Assembly: GCA_913062815.1 (NCBI GenBank)
Contig: CAJXWZ010000003.1
Span: 103,919-167,918 of the forward strand
From: an uncultured Colwellia sp.
Lineage (GTDB): Bacteria > Pseudomonadota > Gammaproteobacteria > Enterobacterales > Alteromonadaceae
DNA: 64,000 nt
Reading direction: 5' to 3'
Below the pieces are notes generated by a model. It saw only the letters and a list, made by a program, of their open reading frames with translations, was not told the origin of the DNA and ran no database searches. The position numbers and the translations under genes are program-made. Below, in pieces: positions 29,703 through 39,867 of this stretch; the first letter of the stretch is position 1, and each line of letters starts with the position of its first letter.

Positions 29703-29719
29703 TGCAAAAGCTGTACCAG
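29703..29719 (-). promoter_or_regulatory. Sigma-54 promoter of flhA
   Basis: The minus strand reads CTGGTACAGCTTTTGCA. The -24 GG and -12 GC are spaced exactly as in TTGGCACG-N4-TTGCA, about 50 bases before the flhA ATG. Flagellar class III genes under FlrC normally use such promoters. Confidence 0.6.
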
Positions 29720-29789
29720 AAAGTAAACCATGTTTTACTTTTCTCAAAAAAAGGTACTGGTTATCTATTTCGAATTATTTTCCGGAAGT

Positions 29790-30920
29790 TTAGTACTTAA
29801 ACTCTTCGGGGATAGGCAGTTCTTTAGCAAGTGGAGTTGGCCTTCTTGCTCGGCCTTTTTTATGTTCGCTAAGCTGGAAAATAAAGGCAAGAACCTGTGC
29901 TACAGCGCCATACAGCTCTTCAGGAATATCTTGCTCAACTTCTGCGGTATAATAAAGTGAACGTGCCAATGCAGCTGATTGCACAATTTCGACACCGTGC
30001 TCTTTAGCAATGGTGCGAATATGGATTGCCATTTCATCTAAGCCCTTTGCCACCATAACAGGAGCACCACCCGCTTTAGGATCATATTTTAGCGCGATAC
30101 TATAGTGTGTTGGGTTAGTAATGACTACATCTGAATTTGGTACTTCACTCATCATTCTGCGCTGAGACATTTCGTATTGAGTCTGCTTTATACGTCCTTT
30201 TATTTCAGGGTTACCTTCAGTACTCTTAAACTCATCTTTAATTTCTTGTTTGGTCATTTTTAATTGACGAGTATGATTCCACACTTGATAAGGGGCATCT
30301 ATCGCGACAATAATACCTATAGATAAGGCTAATGCTAGAAACATCCACAAGAGCATATTAACAGCATGACCAAAATTGGTTGGTATCGCTTCTAAACTTA
30401 AACCAAGAATTTGTTCAAACAGCCCGCTGAGTAACATAAAAGCGACAGTAAAAACCACTAAAAACTTTAAGATAGATTTTAATAGCTCTACTGCTGCTTG
30501 CACGCCAAACATACGTTTAAAGCCAGCTAAGGGTGAAAGTCGGCTAGCCTTTGGTGCCATAGCTTCCCAAGAAAAAGCCATACCGCCAAGCATAGTATTA
30601 CCAATAAAAGCTGCCAACATGATAATAAAAAAGATAGCTAACATCGGGAAAATAACCGCACTAACACCACTAGAAATAACACTGGTGAGCGCATGAACAT
30701 CCATTGCTTCCCTGCGACTCAATGAAAATAGACGCTTCATCATTGCCGATAATGCCAACACTAAAGAATTTCCCATCACCATCATGGCAAAAGCACTGCC
30801 AACCAAAACAAACATGGTACCTAAGTCTTTTGAGCGGGCTATCTGTCCCTTCTTTCGAGCATCGGTGAGTTTTTTTGCCGTGGGTTCTTCTGTTTTCTCA
30901 CCACTGTCTGACTCAGCCAT
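29790..30920 (-). CDS. flhB: Flagellar export switch protein FlhB
   Basis: Controls the export switch from rod/hook to filament proteins. The 376-residue protein has a basic N-terminus (GEKTEEPTAKKLTDARKKGQ), four membrane helices and a cytoplasmic domain with the self-cleaving NPTH motif at residues 269-272. Its ATG overlaps the fliR stop by one base. The sequence between its stop and flhA is non-coding apart from the flhA promoter. Confidence 0.96.
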   Translation of the reverse strand: MAESDSGEKTEEPTAKKLTDARKKGQIARSKDLGTMFVLVGSAFAMMVMGNSLVLALSAMMKRLFSLSRREAMDVHALTSVISSGVSAVIFPMLAIFFIIMLAAFIGNTMLGGMAFSWEAMAPKASRLSPLAGFKRMFGVQAAVELLKSILKFLVVFTVAFMLLSGLFEQILGLSLEAIPTNFGHAVNMLLWMFLALALSIGIIVAIDAPYQVWNHTRQLKMTKQEIKDEFKSTEGNPEIKGRIKQTQYEMSQRRMMSEVPNSDVVITNPTHYSIALKYDPKAGGAPVMVAKGLDEMAIHIRTIAKEHGVEIVQSAALARSLYYTAEVEQDIPEELYGAVAQVLAFIFQLSEHKKGRARRPTPLAKELPIPEEFKY

Positions 30921-31702
30921 TAGACCGCCTCACAGTCAATTAGATAACAACTAAAATCAAGCGCTCGTTGCCATTGTAATTCAAAGTGAGTAAGGAAGTT
31001 ACCAAAGGTCAACCACATAATAAGTAAACCTGCCATCATGGTAATCGGAAAGCCGATAGCAAAAATATTAAGTTGGGGCGCAGCACGTGTCATAATACCA
31101 AAAGAAAAGTTAATTAGTAACATTGCAGTTAACGGTGCCAGTGCTAAAGATAATGCCGTGGCAAACATCCAGCCTCCCCACAAAACAACTTCCTTGTATT
31201 TAATACTAGGAAAAAACTCTTTCCCAATAGGCAAGGTATCAAAGCTTAATGTCACAAACTGCAAATAAGCCAAATGACCATCCATCACCCAAAAAAGTAA
31301 AGTCGATAGTATTAAGAAAAATTGGCCCACTGCGGGTACATTCATGCCACTAGCAGGATCGACAAGGGAAGCAAAGCCTAAACCTGATTGCATTGCGATT
31401 ATTTGTCCTGCTAAGGTAAAAGTATTAACAACCATCACAGTAATAAAACCGAGTGTTATGCCGATTAGCATTTGCTGACCTATGACTAAAAAGGTCTTAA
31501 ATGAAAGCAGTTGCTCAATATTCGTTGCAGGAATTGCTGGCATAATAGCAATGGTGACCGCAACACATAAAAAAAGTTTAATACGAGTAGGAATTGTGCG
31601 TGCGCCAAAACCTATCATTGTCATTACCAATGCAGCAATACGTGTAAATGGTAAGATAAAATCAGCCAGATATTGATTAACAACTGACTCAGTAAACTCC
31701 AT
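30920..31702 (-). CDS. fliR: Flagellar export gate protein FliR
   Basis: A membrane component that forms the export gate with FliP and FliQ. The 260-residue protein has about six hydrophobic segments and the family stretch MTMIGFGARTIPTRIKLFL. 'SGLGFASLVDPASGMNVPAV' in the centre is also diagnostic. Its start overlaps the fliQ stop by one base and its stop overlaps the flhB start. Confidence 0.95.
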   Translation of the reverse strand: MEFTESVVNQYLADFILPFTRIAALVMTMIGFGARTIPTRIKLFLCVAVTIAIMPAIPATNIEQLLSFKTFLVIGQQMLIGITLGFITVMVVNTFTLAGQIIAMQSGLGFASLVDPASGMNVPAVGQFFLILSTLLFWVMDGHLAYLQFVTLSFDTLPIGKEFFPSIKYKEVVLWGGWMFATALSLALAPLTAMLLINFSFGIMTRAAPQLNIFAIGFPITMMAGLLIMWLTFGNFLTHFELQWQRALDFSCYLIDCEAV

Positions 31703-31971
31703 TAGCTGACAACACTTGGAATACTAGCCACTAAACGAAAGGTATAGTCCATTATTTTTTGTATCCCCCAATGACCACCAAAGATAATGGCAAGTAAAGT
31801 GACAATTAAACGGGGTAAAAAACTAAGCGTTTGTTCATTAATAGACGTCGCCGCTTGAAAAATGGCAACAAGTAAGCCAACAAATAAGCTAGGCAAAATC
31901 ACCGCGCTTACTAACATAATCACTAGTAGCAATGCATCTCTTAAAATGTCTACAAAGACTTCTGGGCCCAT
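31702..31971 (-). CDS. fliQ: Flagellar export gate protein FliQ
   Basis: A small gate subunit present in four copies around FliP/FliR. The 89-residue protein has two hydrophobic helices (about 13-37 and 53-78) separated by the conserved QAATSINEQTLSFLPR loop. Usual length is about 89 residues, and the stop overlaps fliR by one base. Confidence 0.95.
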   Translation of the reverse strand: MGPEVFVDILRDALLLVIMLVSAVILPSLFVGLLVAIFQAATSINEQTLSFLPRLIVTLLAIIFGGHWGIQKIMDYTFRLVASIPSVVS

Positions 31972-32040
31972 CTTATTTTCTCTTCCAGTTTAGTGCTTCA
32001 ATTTCATTGATATACACAATTTTACGGTAACATTATCTCG

Positions 32041-32802
32041 CTAATTACCTAAACCATAACTGGTTGCAATAGTACCAATAACTAAATTCCAACCATCAAC
32101 CAATACAAATAGCATTAATTTAAACGGTAATGAGACGATCATCGGAGATAACATCATCATCCCCATTGCCATTAAGATACTCGCCACAACTAAATCTATA
32201 ATCAAAAAGGGAATAAATAAAATAAAACCAATTTGAAAGGCGGTTTTTAGTTCACTAATAATAAAGGCAGGAATAATTACCGTCATCGGTAAATCGGTTG
32301 GCTTATCTACCGCATCAAGTCCTGCCATTGAAGCTAAAGTATCTAAATCTTTGAGGCGCGTTTGCTCTAACATAAAGGCTCGTAAAGGTACTTTCCCTTT
32401 ATCGATTGCTTCGACAGAAGTTAGCTGCTCAGCTAAATAGGGCTGAATTGCCGTTTCATCTATTTGATTATAAACCGGCGTCATTATAAAAAGTGTCATA
32501 AATAAGGTTAGACCGATAATAACTTGATTTGATGGTGTTTGTTGTAAACCAAAGGCTTGACGCAATATCGCCATAACAACAACAATACGCGTAAAAGAAG
32601 TCATCATAATAACAGCCGCAGGTATAAAACCTAGAGCGGTCATAAACATTAAGATTTGCAAAGTGACAGAGTACTCTTGAGAGCCATCAGCATTTGTCGT
32701 TAATTTCAATGCTGACATTGATAAGTCTTCAGCTGCAAAAACATCAAAACTCAATGTAGCCGTTAACAATGTCAATAAAAACAAGATGATAATTTTTTTC
32801 AT
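32041..32802 (-). CDS. fliP: Flagellar export gate protein FliP
   Basis: Forms the core of the export gate. The 253-residue protein has a cleavable signal peptide (about 1-23, ending FDVFA), then membrane helices with [20 protein letters not shown] and a conserved [15 protein letters not shown] block. [16 protein letters not shown], near the C-terminus, is diagnostic. It follows fliO by five bases. Confidence 0.96.
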   Translation of the reverse strand: MKKIIILFLLTLLTATLSFDVFAAEDLSMSALKLTTNADGSQEYSVTLQILMFMTALGFIPAAVIMMTSFTRIVVVMAILRQAFGLQQTPSNQVIIGLTLFMTLFIMTPVYNQIDETAIQPYLAEQLTSVEAIDKGKVPLRAFMLEQTRLKDLDTLASMAGLDAVDKPTDLPMTVIIPAFIISELKTAFQIGFILFIPFLIIDLVVASILMAMGMMMLSPMIVSLPFKLMLFVLVDGWNLVIGTIATSYGLGN

Positions 32803-32807
32803 AATAA

Positions 32808-33371
32808 CTAATGACTACTCGTTGAATCTTTAGAAGGTTTTTTATCTGCTACTATGTCACTAGCAGAAGTTGTTTTGATAGTGCTTTTTTGTAAAAACGC
32901 CAGTACATTACCGGCTAATGGGACCGGCTTGCCTAATTGAATGTCTAAGGGATGTTCTAAATCTTTAAGTAGAGTGACTTGTTGGGGGCAAACACCTAAC
33001 ACTAATTGTTGTTCACCTACTTGAACAACGACAACTCGCTCTTTAGCACCGAGTGAAAGGCTACCAATAACTTTTAGTTGATTCGAGCTTTGTTGAAGGA
33101 GATTAAAGCGTTTTAACACGATAGCGCTAACAAATATTATAGCCAGCACCATTATCAAAGATAAAATCATGCTACCGGCATCCATATTAACCATAGCATG
33201 CTTACCGACTTGTACTGATTGCTCTTCAACGACTGGCTCTATTGCACTTTCAGTGTTTATGACCTCGTTTACATCAATGCTTTCACTAGCTTCAGTGTTT
33301 TCTTGAGCTAACGACACTGGTGTTATGAAAAATAAGGAAACGCTTATAAGCAGTGCAAGAAATCTAGTCAT
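32808..33371 (-). CDS. fliO: Flagellar assembly protein FliO
   Basis: Stabilises FliP during assembly of the export gate. The 187-residue protein has an N-terminal signal-like segment (about 1-22), an acidic periplasmic stretch, one membrane helix (about 65-88) and a cytoplasmic domain with [20 protein letters not shown], typical of FliO. Its ATG overlaps the stop of fliN by one base, which suggests translational coupling. Confidence 0.9.
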   Translation of the reverse strand: MTRFLALLISVSLFFITPVSLAQENTEASESIDVNEVINTESAIEPVVEEQSVQVGKHAMVNMDAGSMILSLIMVLAIIFVSAIVLKRFNLLQQSSNQLKVIGSLSLGAKERVVVVQVGEQQLVLGVCPQQVTLLKDLEHPLDIQLGKPVPLAGNVLAFLQKSTIKTTSASDIVADKKPSKDSTSSH

Positions 33372-33778
33372 TATTTTAATTTTTTAATTCGTTCAGTTTG
33401 GCTAATAACATCGGTTAAACGGATACCGAACTTATCATTTACCACCACTACCTCACCATGCGCAATGAGGGTACCATTAACGAGTACATCTAATGCTTCA
33501 CCGGCTACTCTGTCCAGTTCAACTACCGAGCCTTGGTTCAATTGCAATAAATTACGAATACTTATATTACTTCGTCCTACTTCCATTGAAATTGTCACTG
33601 GAATATCTAATATAGCATCCAGTTTACGCTTTTCTTCTCCGGTTATAGGCACATCATCTTCAGTTAGCTCTTCAAGCTCTACTGCTTCGGCTTTGTTAGA
33701 TTCTTCAGCAGAAGCTTCAGCTTGTTCGTCTAAAGCCTCATCCCACATACTTAAATCTTCATCATTATCATTACTCAT
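33371..33778 (-). CDS. fliN: Flagellar switch protein FliN
   Basis: Part of the C-ring that switches rotation and assists export. The 135-residue protein has an acidic N-terminal extension (about 1-50) followed by a SpoA domain with ILDIPVTISMEVGRSNISIR and LNQGSVVELDRVAGEALDVL. It lies between fliM (41 bases upstream) and fliO. Confidence 0.95.
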   Translation of the reverse strand: MSNDNDEDLSMWDEALDEQAEASAEESNKAEAVELEELTEDDVPITGEEKRKLDAILDIPVTISMEVGRSNISIRNLLQLNQGSVVELDRVAGEALDVLVNGTLIAHGEVVVVNDKFGIRLTDVISQTERIKKLK

Positions 33779-33819
33779 ACCGCTCGCCTTAATTTCAATT
33801 CTTTACTGTATTTTGTTGT

Positions 33820-34884
33820 TTATAAGTCATCTTCTAGCAACTCAAGTTCTGCATCACTATCAAGGCGTTTACCGCCTTTAGTTAAAATAGTTAATTCAGA
33901 CTTAACTGATTCTGGACGTTTAATTTTCTCTTCAATTTTCAATGCTATATTGTCTCGACTTCGACCTAATTTAGCTCTAAAAGTTGGTAAGTCTTCAATA
34001 AGCACTGTGATATGTTCAGGCATTTCTATTGGAATAATGTCACCTACCTGAAGATCCATGATTTGATTCAAGGGCAAGTCGACTTCTAAGAATTTAGTAT
34101 TGAGGGACACAGGTACATCCATAATCTCATCACGCAATGCTTTAGACCAACGCATATCAGTGTCTTCTTTATCACTTTGCACACCAGCGTCTAATAGTTC
34201 TCTAATAGGTTCAAGCATCGAGTAAGGTAAGGCAATATGAAAATCACCTCCTCCACCATCTAACTCAATATGAAAAGAACTGATAACTACAACTTCTGTC
34301 GGGCTAACAATATTTGCCATAGAGGGGTTAACTTCAGAATCTAGGTATTCAAAAGATACATCCATTACTGGCGACCAAGCTTCTTTATAGTCTTCAAATA
34401 TTAATTTCAATAACATTTGAATAATACGACGCTCAGTTGGCGTAAACTCTCTACCTTCAATTTTAGCGTGATATCGTCCATCACCACCAAAAAAGTTATC
34501 AACTAAAATAAAAACTAAACGTGCTTCCATTGTGATAAGGCCTGTGCCTTTCAACGGACGAAAACGCACCATATTCAAACTCGTTGGCACAAATAGGGTA
34601 TGAATGTATTCACCAAACTTGATCATTTGAATGCCATTTATAGACACCTCAGCTGTTCGACGCATCATGTTAAATAGACTGATACGCATATGACGAGCAA
34701 AACGTTCGTTAACCATTTCCAAGGTTGGCATTCGACCACGAACAATCCGATCTTGAGAAGAAAAGTCATAGTCAGCACTGCCGTCTTCTCGCTCGGCAGA
34801 ATCTTCAACTACTTCTTCTTCCTCAACATCATCAACACCGTGTAATAGCGCATCAATTTCGTCTTGGGATAATAAATCACTCAC
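33820..34884 (-). CDS. fliM: Flagellar switch protein FliM
   Basis: Binds CheY-P and joins FliG to FliN in the C-ring. The 354-residue protein starts with SDLLSQDEIDALLHG, the conserved CheY-binding peptide, from a GTG codon. A middle CheC-like domain follows, then a C-terminal SpoA domain. The only nearby ATG (34888) hits a stop at once, so the GTG is the real start. It is 114 bases downstream of fliL. Confidence 0.95.
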   Translation of the reverse strand: MSDLLSQDEIDALLHGVDDVEEEEVVEDSAEREDGSADYDFSSQDRIVRGRMPTLEMVNERFARHMRISLFNMMRRTAEVSINGIQMIKFGEYIHTLFVPTSLNMVRFRPLKGTGLITMEARLVFILVDNFFGGDGRYHAKIEGREFTPTERRIIQMLLKLIFEDYKEAWSPVMDVSFEYLDSEVNPSMANIVSPTEVVVISSFHIELDGGGGDFHIALPYSMLEPIRELLDAGVQSDKEDTDMRWSKALRDEIMDVPVSLNTKFLEVDLPLNQIMDLQVGDIIPIEMPEHITVLIEDLPTFRAKLGRSRDNIALKIEEKIKRPESVKSELTILTKGGKRLDSDAELELLEDDL

Positions 34885-34998
34885 TCATCATTCTCTTTTT
34901 ACTTATGATTAGCTTTTTAAAATAAATACTAACTTTCATTGGTCAAACCATTTATCTTTCATACTAAAATTTGTTCTAAGCACTTAAAATGTTTAATG

Positions 34999-35568
34999 CT
35001 ACTGCATAACAAAACCGGTAAATAACACTTTTTCTATGGTGTTACTGCCTTCAACATCCTTCATCACCATTTGCACAGCAGCCAATGACTGCTGTTTTAA
35101 CGCTTCTTTACCAGCACTGGTAGCTAAGTCGTCAGCATTAGCTTGAGAGAAGACATTTAACAAAGTACTTTCAATCAAGGGTATATGCATTTTTGCATTT
35201 TCTTCATTGTCAGCGCTCCTGACTAACAATTGCACTCGAATTTCAACAAAACGATCACGGGCGGCACCTGGAACATTAAAGCGGAATGGCCTTGGCATAG
35301 GCACATAGAGCGCAGTGCCAACAGAAGCACCTTGAGCTGCTGCTCCGCTATCGCTATCTTCAGCTGATGACTCACCTGTTGAGTCTGCAGCAGTTGCTTG
35401 TTCTGCTGGTGCAGCACTATCACCGCCCATAAAAAAGAAATATCCACCACCACCGGCAGCTAAAACAACGACGGCAATAATGATTATCATCATTTTCTTC
35501 TTTTTTCCGCCGCCATCTATTTCTAAGTCAGCTTCATTACCGTCTGCTTTGCCCTTTTCGTCAGCCAT
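34999..35568 (-). CDS. fliL: Flagellar basal-body protein FliL
   Basis: A single-pass membrane protein that supports the stator. The 189-residue protein has a cytoplasmic charged start, one membrane helix (about 27-47, MMIIIIAVVVLAAGGGGYFF), a serine/alanine/acid-rich linker (about 50-85) and a periplasmic stomatin-like domain. The domain contains VEIRVQLLVRSADNEENAKM. It is the first gene after fliK in the conserved fliK-fliL-fliM order. Confidence 0.93.
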   Translation of the reverse strand: MADEKGKADGNEADLEIDGGGKKKKMMIIIIAVVVLAAGGGGYFFFMGGDSAAPAEQATAADSTGESSAEDSDSGAAAQGASVGTALYVPMPRPFRFNVPGAARDRFVEIRVQLLVRSADNEENAKMHIPLIESTLLNVFSQANADDLATSAGKEALKQQSLAAVQMVMKDVEGSNTIEKVLFTGFVMQ

Positions 35569-35701
35569 GAGTTACCTTTATTATTTTATCTTTGCATGTA
35601 TTGTTAAACTATATCGTTGAATCTCATTCTAGCCAATGTGTTTTCGCCAACTTAGTGATATTTAGCCTAAATTATCTGCAATAATGTCGAAAGAATTACT
35701 T

Positions 35702-37813
35702 TTAAGCATAATAATCTATTGCCGTCGCTGCAGAATTAATCATCCTAGCCGACAAGTTATGTTCCACAACATCTGTTGCATCTGCAGAATTTGCCATAGA
35801 ATTAAGAGAATTATTGTCAGCATTTTCTTCATCGTAAGCATCATCATCTGATTGCTGAGACTGTTGCTCAACATTAGTGTCGCCCACATCAACCCCTTGT
35901 TCAGCCAATAAATCTTTTAGCTTGTGCATGTTTTGCTCGAATGCTTCTTTAGCTTGCTGATTTTGCACTACAAAATTAACTGTCGCTTGCTCTCCTTGCA
36001 TGTTTACTCTCACTTGCATATTCCCTAATTCAGGTGGGTCAAGGGTAATATCAAACTGTTGCAGTTTTTGCGAAATCATGAGCATGACTTTATCTTTTAC
36101 CGCATCAGAGAAATCTCTTCTGAAAATAGCGATAGTTTCTTGATGGAGTTGAGTATTAGTTTTTTGGCTTTGCGAAATTTCTGTACTGCCAATTGGGTTG
36201 AAAACTTCGGCGACTTGCTGATCTATCATATCTTGAGCAATGCCAGCTGCTCGACTACTTGTATCAACAAAGTTTACGCTGTTAGAAAGAGCAGGACTAG
36301 GTTTAGCTATACCTTTGCTAACTGTTGCTGTATTTTCAATTTTATTAAACTCTTCACTTTGCTCAGTTAAATGTTCTACCGACTCTGCATTTAGTTGATA
36401 CTGACTTTCAATAGTTACGTTTTGTTTTATTAAAGCTTCACCGGTTGCTTGAACTGGGCTACCAACAGCGAACTTTTTATTATTATTTGTCTGTTGAGAG
36501 GCCATTGTTGACATTAATTCCGTCGTTACTTTACCCAATGCTTTACTATCCAATATGGGTTGTATTGGCTGAGATAGTTTATCTTTTATTTTTCCATTAA
36601 CATCAAATTGCTTTTTATCAGCATTTAACACTAATTTTTCAATCTCTGTTTTTGACGTTGTTTTTAGGTCTTCAAGTGTTTTGGTACTGTTTTCAAAGGT
36701 TGAAGTTTGTTGCATGACTTTGTCATTTGCAGTTGCTATTTGGCTTTTACTATTCAGCTTACTGTCACCTTGTAACTGCTTGGCAATATTTTGCATTGTC
36801 TCTGCCATTTTTTCTTTATCGGTTAATGCACTATTTCCCTGCTGTTCAATGTAAGCACCATTGGCTAAATTGTTATTCATAACAGCTTTATCGTTTATTG
36901 ATAATTCACCCTTGAGTGTTCTTCCTATTAATTCAGCATTAAGCTTTTTACTCAGCTCATCAGCAGTGGTTTCATCACTAAAGCTATTGAGGTCGACATC
37001 ATTGCTCTCTACATCAGCGTGAATTACATTATTCTTTTGTGTTGGTACTTGGTCATTGTTAATCTTACCTTTAGCTGAAGCTAATAAAGCTGCACGTATT
37101 GTTTCTTGCTCGCTAATTGCATCAACCACAGGTTCAGCTTCTGAGTTTATTGCTTGACTAACACTCGATAATTGGGCAACTAATTCGCTCGACTTTAACA
37201 AAAGCTGTGTATCATGCTTTGCTTGCCCCTGAGCAGATGCTTGAAGTTGAACGGCTGTTTGCTGCTTAACACCTGTTTCTTGCTGAACGATTGTTTGTGG
37301 TTGAACGGTTATTTGTGGTTGAACGGTTGTTTTCGGCTGAATAGATGCTTTTTCCATAGCTATATCTTCAACAAGATGATTGCTGGTTAGCGTTTTATCC
37401 GCTTTAAGCAAGAAGGACATTAACTTTTCTGAATCATTCATCTCCTTTGACTCTTGAATAGACTGCTCTTCAATCTGTTCACCTGCGTCTTTTTTGCCGC
37501 TGGTGGCAACTTCTGGTGTATTACTTGCCGACTCGTTGTCGACCGCAGCATTAGCTACCATATCAGCATCTACTGCACTTTCTTTTGCTGTTTTTTCAGC
37601 TGATTTTATAGCGCTCGTTTGAGGAGAATGATTGTCTATTTTTTTATTTTCAGCGCTTTGGCTATAATTATTAACTTCCTTGTTTTTAGCTAGTTGTGAG
37701 TCAATATGCTGTGAAAAGTCATCTGTAGGTGAAGTAGAAGAGCTCGCCAGTACTTCGTCTTTGATATCGACATTTTTCGATACATTAATTGGTAAAACAT
37801 TGAGTTGGTGCAT
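35702..37813 (-). CDS. fliK: Flagellar hook-length control protein FliK
   Basis: A secreted molecular ruler that stops hook growth and triggers the FlhB switch. The 703-residue protein is low-complexity over most of its length, rich in Q, N, S, T, K and A. The folded C-terminal domain starts near LQQFDITLDPPELGNMQVRV, a well-conserved FliK signature. It is longer than the 400 or so residues of E. coli FliK. A hexapeptide repeat of the VQPQxT type occurs near residues 155-190. FliK length is known to relate to hook length, so the long ruler may mean a long hook. The N-terminal part is poorly conserved. Confidence 0.88.
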   Translation of the reverse strand: MHQLNVLPINVSKNVDIKDEVLASSSTSPTDDFSQHIDSQLAKNKEVNNYSQSAENKKIDNHSPQTSAIKSAEKTAKESAVDADMVANAAVDNESASNTPEVATSGKKDAGEQIEEQSIQESKEMNDSEKLMSFLLKADKTLTSNHLVEDIAMEKASIQPKTTVQPQITVQPQTIVQQETGVKQQTAVQLQASAQGQAKHDTQLLLKSSELVAQLSSVSQAINSEAEPVVDAISEQETIRAALLASAKGKINNDQVPTQKNNVIHADVESNDVDLNSFSDETTADELSKKLNAELIGRTLKGELSINDKAVMNNNLANGAYIEQQGNSALTDKEKMAETMQNIAKQLQGDSKLNSKSQIATANDKVMQQTSTFENSTKTLEDLKTTSKTEIEKLVLNADKKQFDVNGKIKDKLSQPIQPILDSKALGKVTTELMSTMASQQTNNNKKFAVGSPVQATGEALIKQNVTIESQYQLNAESVEHLTEQSEEFNKIENTATVSKGIAKPSPALSNSVNFVDTSSRAAGIAQDMIDQQVAEVFNPIGSTEISQSQKTNTQLHQETIAIFRRDFSDAVKDKVMLMISQKLQQFDITLDPPELGNMQVRVNMQGEQATVNFVVQNQQAKEAFEQNMHKLKDLLAEQGVDVGDTNVEQQSQQSDDDAYDEENADNNSLNSMANSADATDVVEHNLSARMINSAATAIDYYA
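37244..37352 (-). repeat. 18-bp tandem repeat in fliK (hexapeptide VQPQxT)
   Basis: GAACGG or a variant recurs at 37249, 37267, 37285, 37303, 37321 and 37339, a strict 18-base period. It encodes six degenerate hexapeptides such as VQPQIT, VQPQTI and VQQETG. Being a multiple of three, gain or loss of units would only lengthen or shorten the ruler region. Confidence 0.85.
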
Positions 37814-37949
37814 ATTAATCCCAATCGTTAAAATCGATAATAATTTGAATGTGTAATGGAAAATATTTCTTTAGTTATATGAAACAAGCAATAAGTATTC
37901 CAATAAATTACTTGTGCAATTGTTGCGATGAACTTTTAACAGTTGGAAA

Positions 37950-38405
37950 CTAAAAATTAGAATTACGTCGTAAAAATTGTTGAGTAGCAATTTCATCAAA
38001 CATACTTTGTTCTTTTTTATCTGCTATTTTTGCTAACGCTTGTTTACGCTTATCACTAAGCATCTCAACTGCCTGAACTTTTTGCCTTTGCTTTAGCCAA
38101 TGTTGTTTGCTTTGTGCAACTAGTGCTTTAGCTTGATGCATGGCTATTTTGACTTGCTCAGAGGCATAATCAAGTTTGTTAATAAAGGCGTGATAATGAT
38201 TGTAAGTGGCGCTATCTAAACCTATTACTGATCGTTGACTCAAGCGAGACATGTACTCTAAGCGATAGTCTGCAACACTTTGCAAGCGGATTAAATTTTG
38301 CTGATAATCATTCTCAGCATTACGTAACGTATTGGCTGCTTGTTCTTCTTTTCCTTGTTCAAATTTTAATAAAGTTTCTAATTGTTTATTGTTATTTGCC
38401 GCCAT
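37950..38405 (-). CDS. fliJ: Flagellar export chaperone FliJ
   Basis: A coiled-coil escort protein that links the FliI ATPase to the FlhA gate. The 151-residue protein is almost wholly helical with heptads (QLETLLKFEQGKEEQAANTL and following). GGAG lies eight bases before the ATG at 38405; the ATG two codons upstream is too close to it. It follows fliI by 31 bases. Confidence 0.9.
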   Translation of the reverse strand: MAANNNKQLETLLKFEQGKEEQAANTLRNAENDYQQNLIRLQSVADYRLEYMSRLSQRSVIGLDSATYNHYHAFINKLDYASEQVKIAMHQAKALVAQSKQHWLKQRQKVQAVEMLSDKRKQALAKIADKKEQSMFDEIATQQFLRRNSNF

Positions 38406-38436
38406 AATCATTTCTCCTTAACTGAAGATAAACTGG

Positions 38437-39810
38437 TTAACCTGAAGCTACTTGGTTGGCATTTGCTTGGCTATTAGCCGTTGCTGCTGCGATGATTTCT
38501 TGCAGTTGCTGTATACTTTGTTCATAAGGTATAACTTCTTGAATTTGCTGTTGTAAAAAGAAGTTGATCACCGGTTGTACATTAATCGCTTGATCAATGC
38601 GAGGATCATTCCCTTTGGTATATGCACCAATAGCAATGAGATCTTTATTTTGCTGATAAAGCGCGTAAATTTGTTTAAGCTGACGGGCAAGACTTTGATG
38701 TTCAGGGCTGGCCACCATAGGCATAACCCGCGAAATAGAGCCTTCAATATCAACGGCAGGATAATGACCCGCATCAGCTAGTTCTCGTGACAAAACGATA
38801 TGACCGTCTAAAATAGCACGAGCTGCATCAGCGATTGGATCTTGAAGATCATCCCCTTCGGTAAGCACAGTATAAAAGGCTGTAATAGAGCCCTGCCCTT
38901 CACCACCGTTGCCTGCACGCTCTACCAATTGTGGTAATTTTGAAAAAACCGATGGCGGATAGCCTTTTGTAGCAGGAGGCTCTCCTACAGCTAAAGCAAT
39001 CTCACGTTGAGCTTGGGCATATCGCGTGAGTGAGTCTAAAAGTAATAGAACATTCAAACCTTGATCGCGGAAATATTCACTAATTTGTACTGCACTTTCG
39101 CAACCTTTTAAGCGCATTAAGGGTGAATTGTCTGCTGGTGCAGCAACGACTACTGAACGCTTTCGACCTTCTTCCCCTAAAATTTCTTCAATAAATTCTT
39201 TAACTTCTCGCCCACGTTCTCCAACTAAGCCCACGACAATTACATCAGCATTAGTACCCCGTGTCATCATGCCCATTAACACACTTTTACCAACACCAGA
39301 GCCGGCAAATAGCCCCATTCGTTGGCCTTTACCCACCGTATTAAAACTATTAATAGATCTCACACCAACATCTAAAGGCTCAGTAATAGCTCGACGTGTT
39401 AATGGATTGATTGGCTTGTTGTCGATTTTATAATCTTCATCGGTAGCAATTGGACCTTTACCATCCAATGGCTTACCAATACCATTGATTACTCTACCTA
39501 GTAGGCTCATTGATAAGGGTAAATGCAATCTTGTCGAAACAGGTAAAACTCGCGCGCCAGGAAGTACACCTCGCAAGCTTTCTTCAGGCATTAAGTAAGT
39601 AATCTCTTGCGCAAAACCGACCACTTCAGCGAGTAAATCACCATGGGCTGTTTCCACCAAACATTGGCTGCCGATATGTGCTTTTACACCCACTGCTTCA
39701 AGGGTTAATCCCACAACTCGAACCAAACGCCCAGCAACAGGTTCTTTAAAAGGATGAATAAAGTTTTGGCTGTTTTTTAATCGTTCGCTAATGCGTAGAC
39801 TATCGACCAT
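38437..39810 (-). CDS. fliI: Flagellum-specific ATPase FliI
   Basis: The ATPase of the flagellar export machinery, related to the F1 beta subunit. The 457-residue protein shows Walker [16 protein letters not shown], Walker [21 protein letters not shown] and the family stretch [18 protein letters not shown]. Its length is normal. It lies between fliH (57 bases upstream) and fliJ. Confidence 0.97.
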   Translation of the reverse strand: MVDSLRISERLKNSQNFIHPFKEPVAGRLVRVVGLTLEAVGVKAHIGSQCLVETAHGDLLAEVVGFAQEITYLMPEESLRGVLPGARVLPVSTRLHLPLSMSLLGRVINGIGKPLDGKGPIATDEDYKIDNKPINPLTRRAITEPLDVGVRSINSFNTVGKGQRMGLFAGSGVGKSVLMGMMTRGTNADVIVVGLVGERGREVKEFIEEILGEEGRKRSVVVAAPADNSPLMRLKGCESAVQISEYFRDQGLNVLLLLDSLTRYAQAQREIALAVGEPPATKGYPPSVFSKLPQLVERAGNGGEGQGSITAFYTVLTEGDDLQDPIADAARAILDGHIVLSRELADAGHYPAVDIEGSISRVMPMVASPEHQSLARQLKQIYALYQQNKDLIAIGAYTKGNDPRIDQAINVQPVINFFLQQQIQEVIPYEQSIQQLQEIIAAATANSQANANQVASG

Positions 39811-39867
39811 GTTGACCTTTAGATGATAAACACGAAGGAGAAAAATTCTGCTTACATGTCAAAAAAA

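Noticed and set aside
30740-30760. Another GCCGATAA inside flhB
   Set aside because: No -35 element at the right distance and no gene in that orientation.
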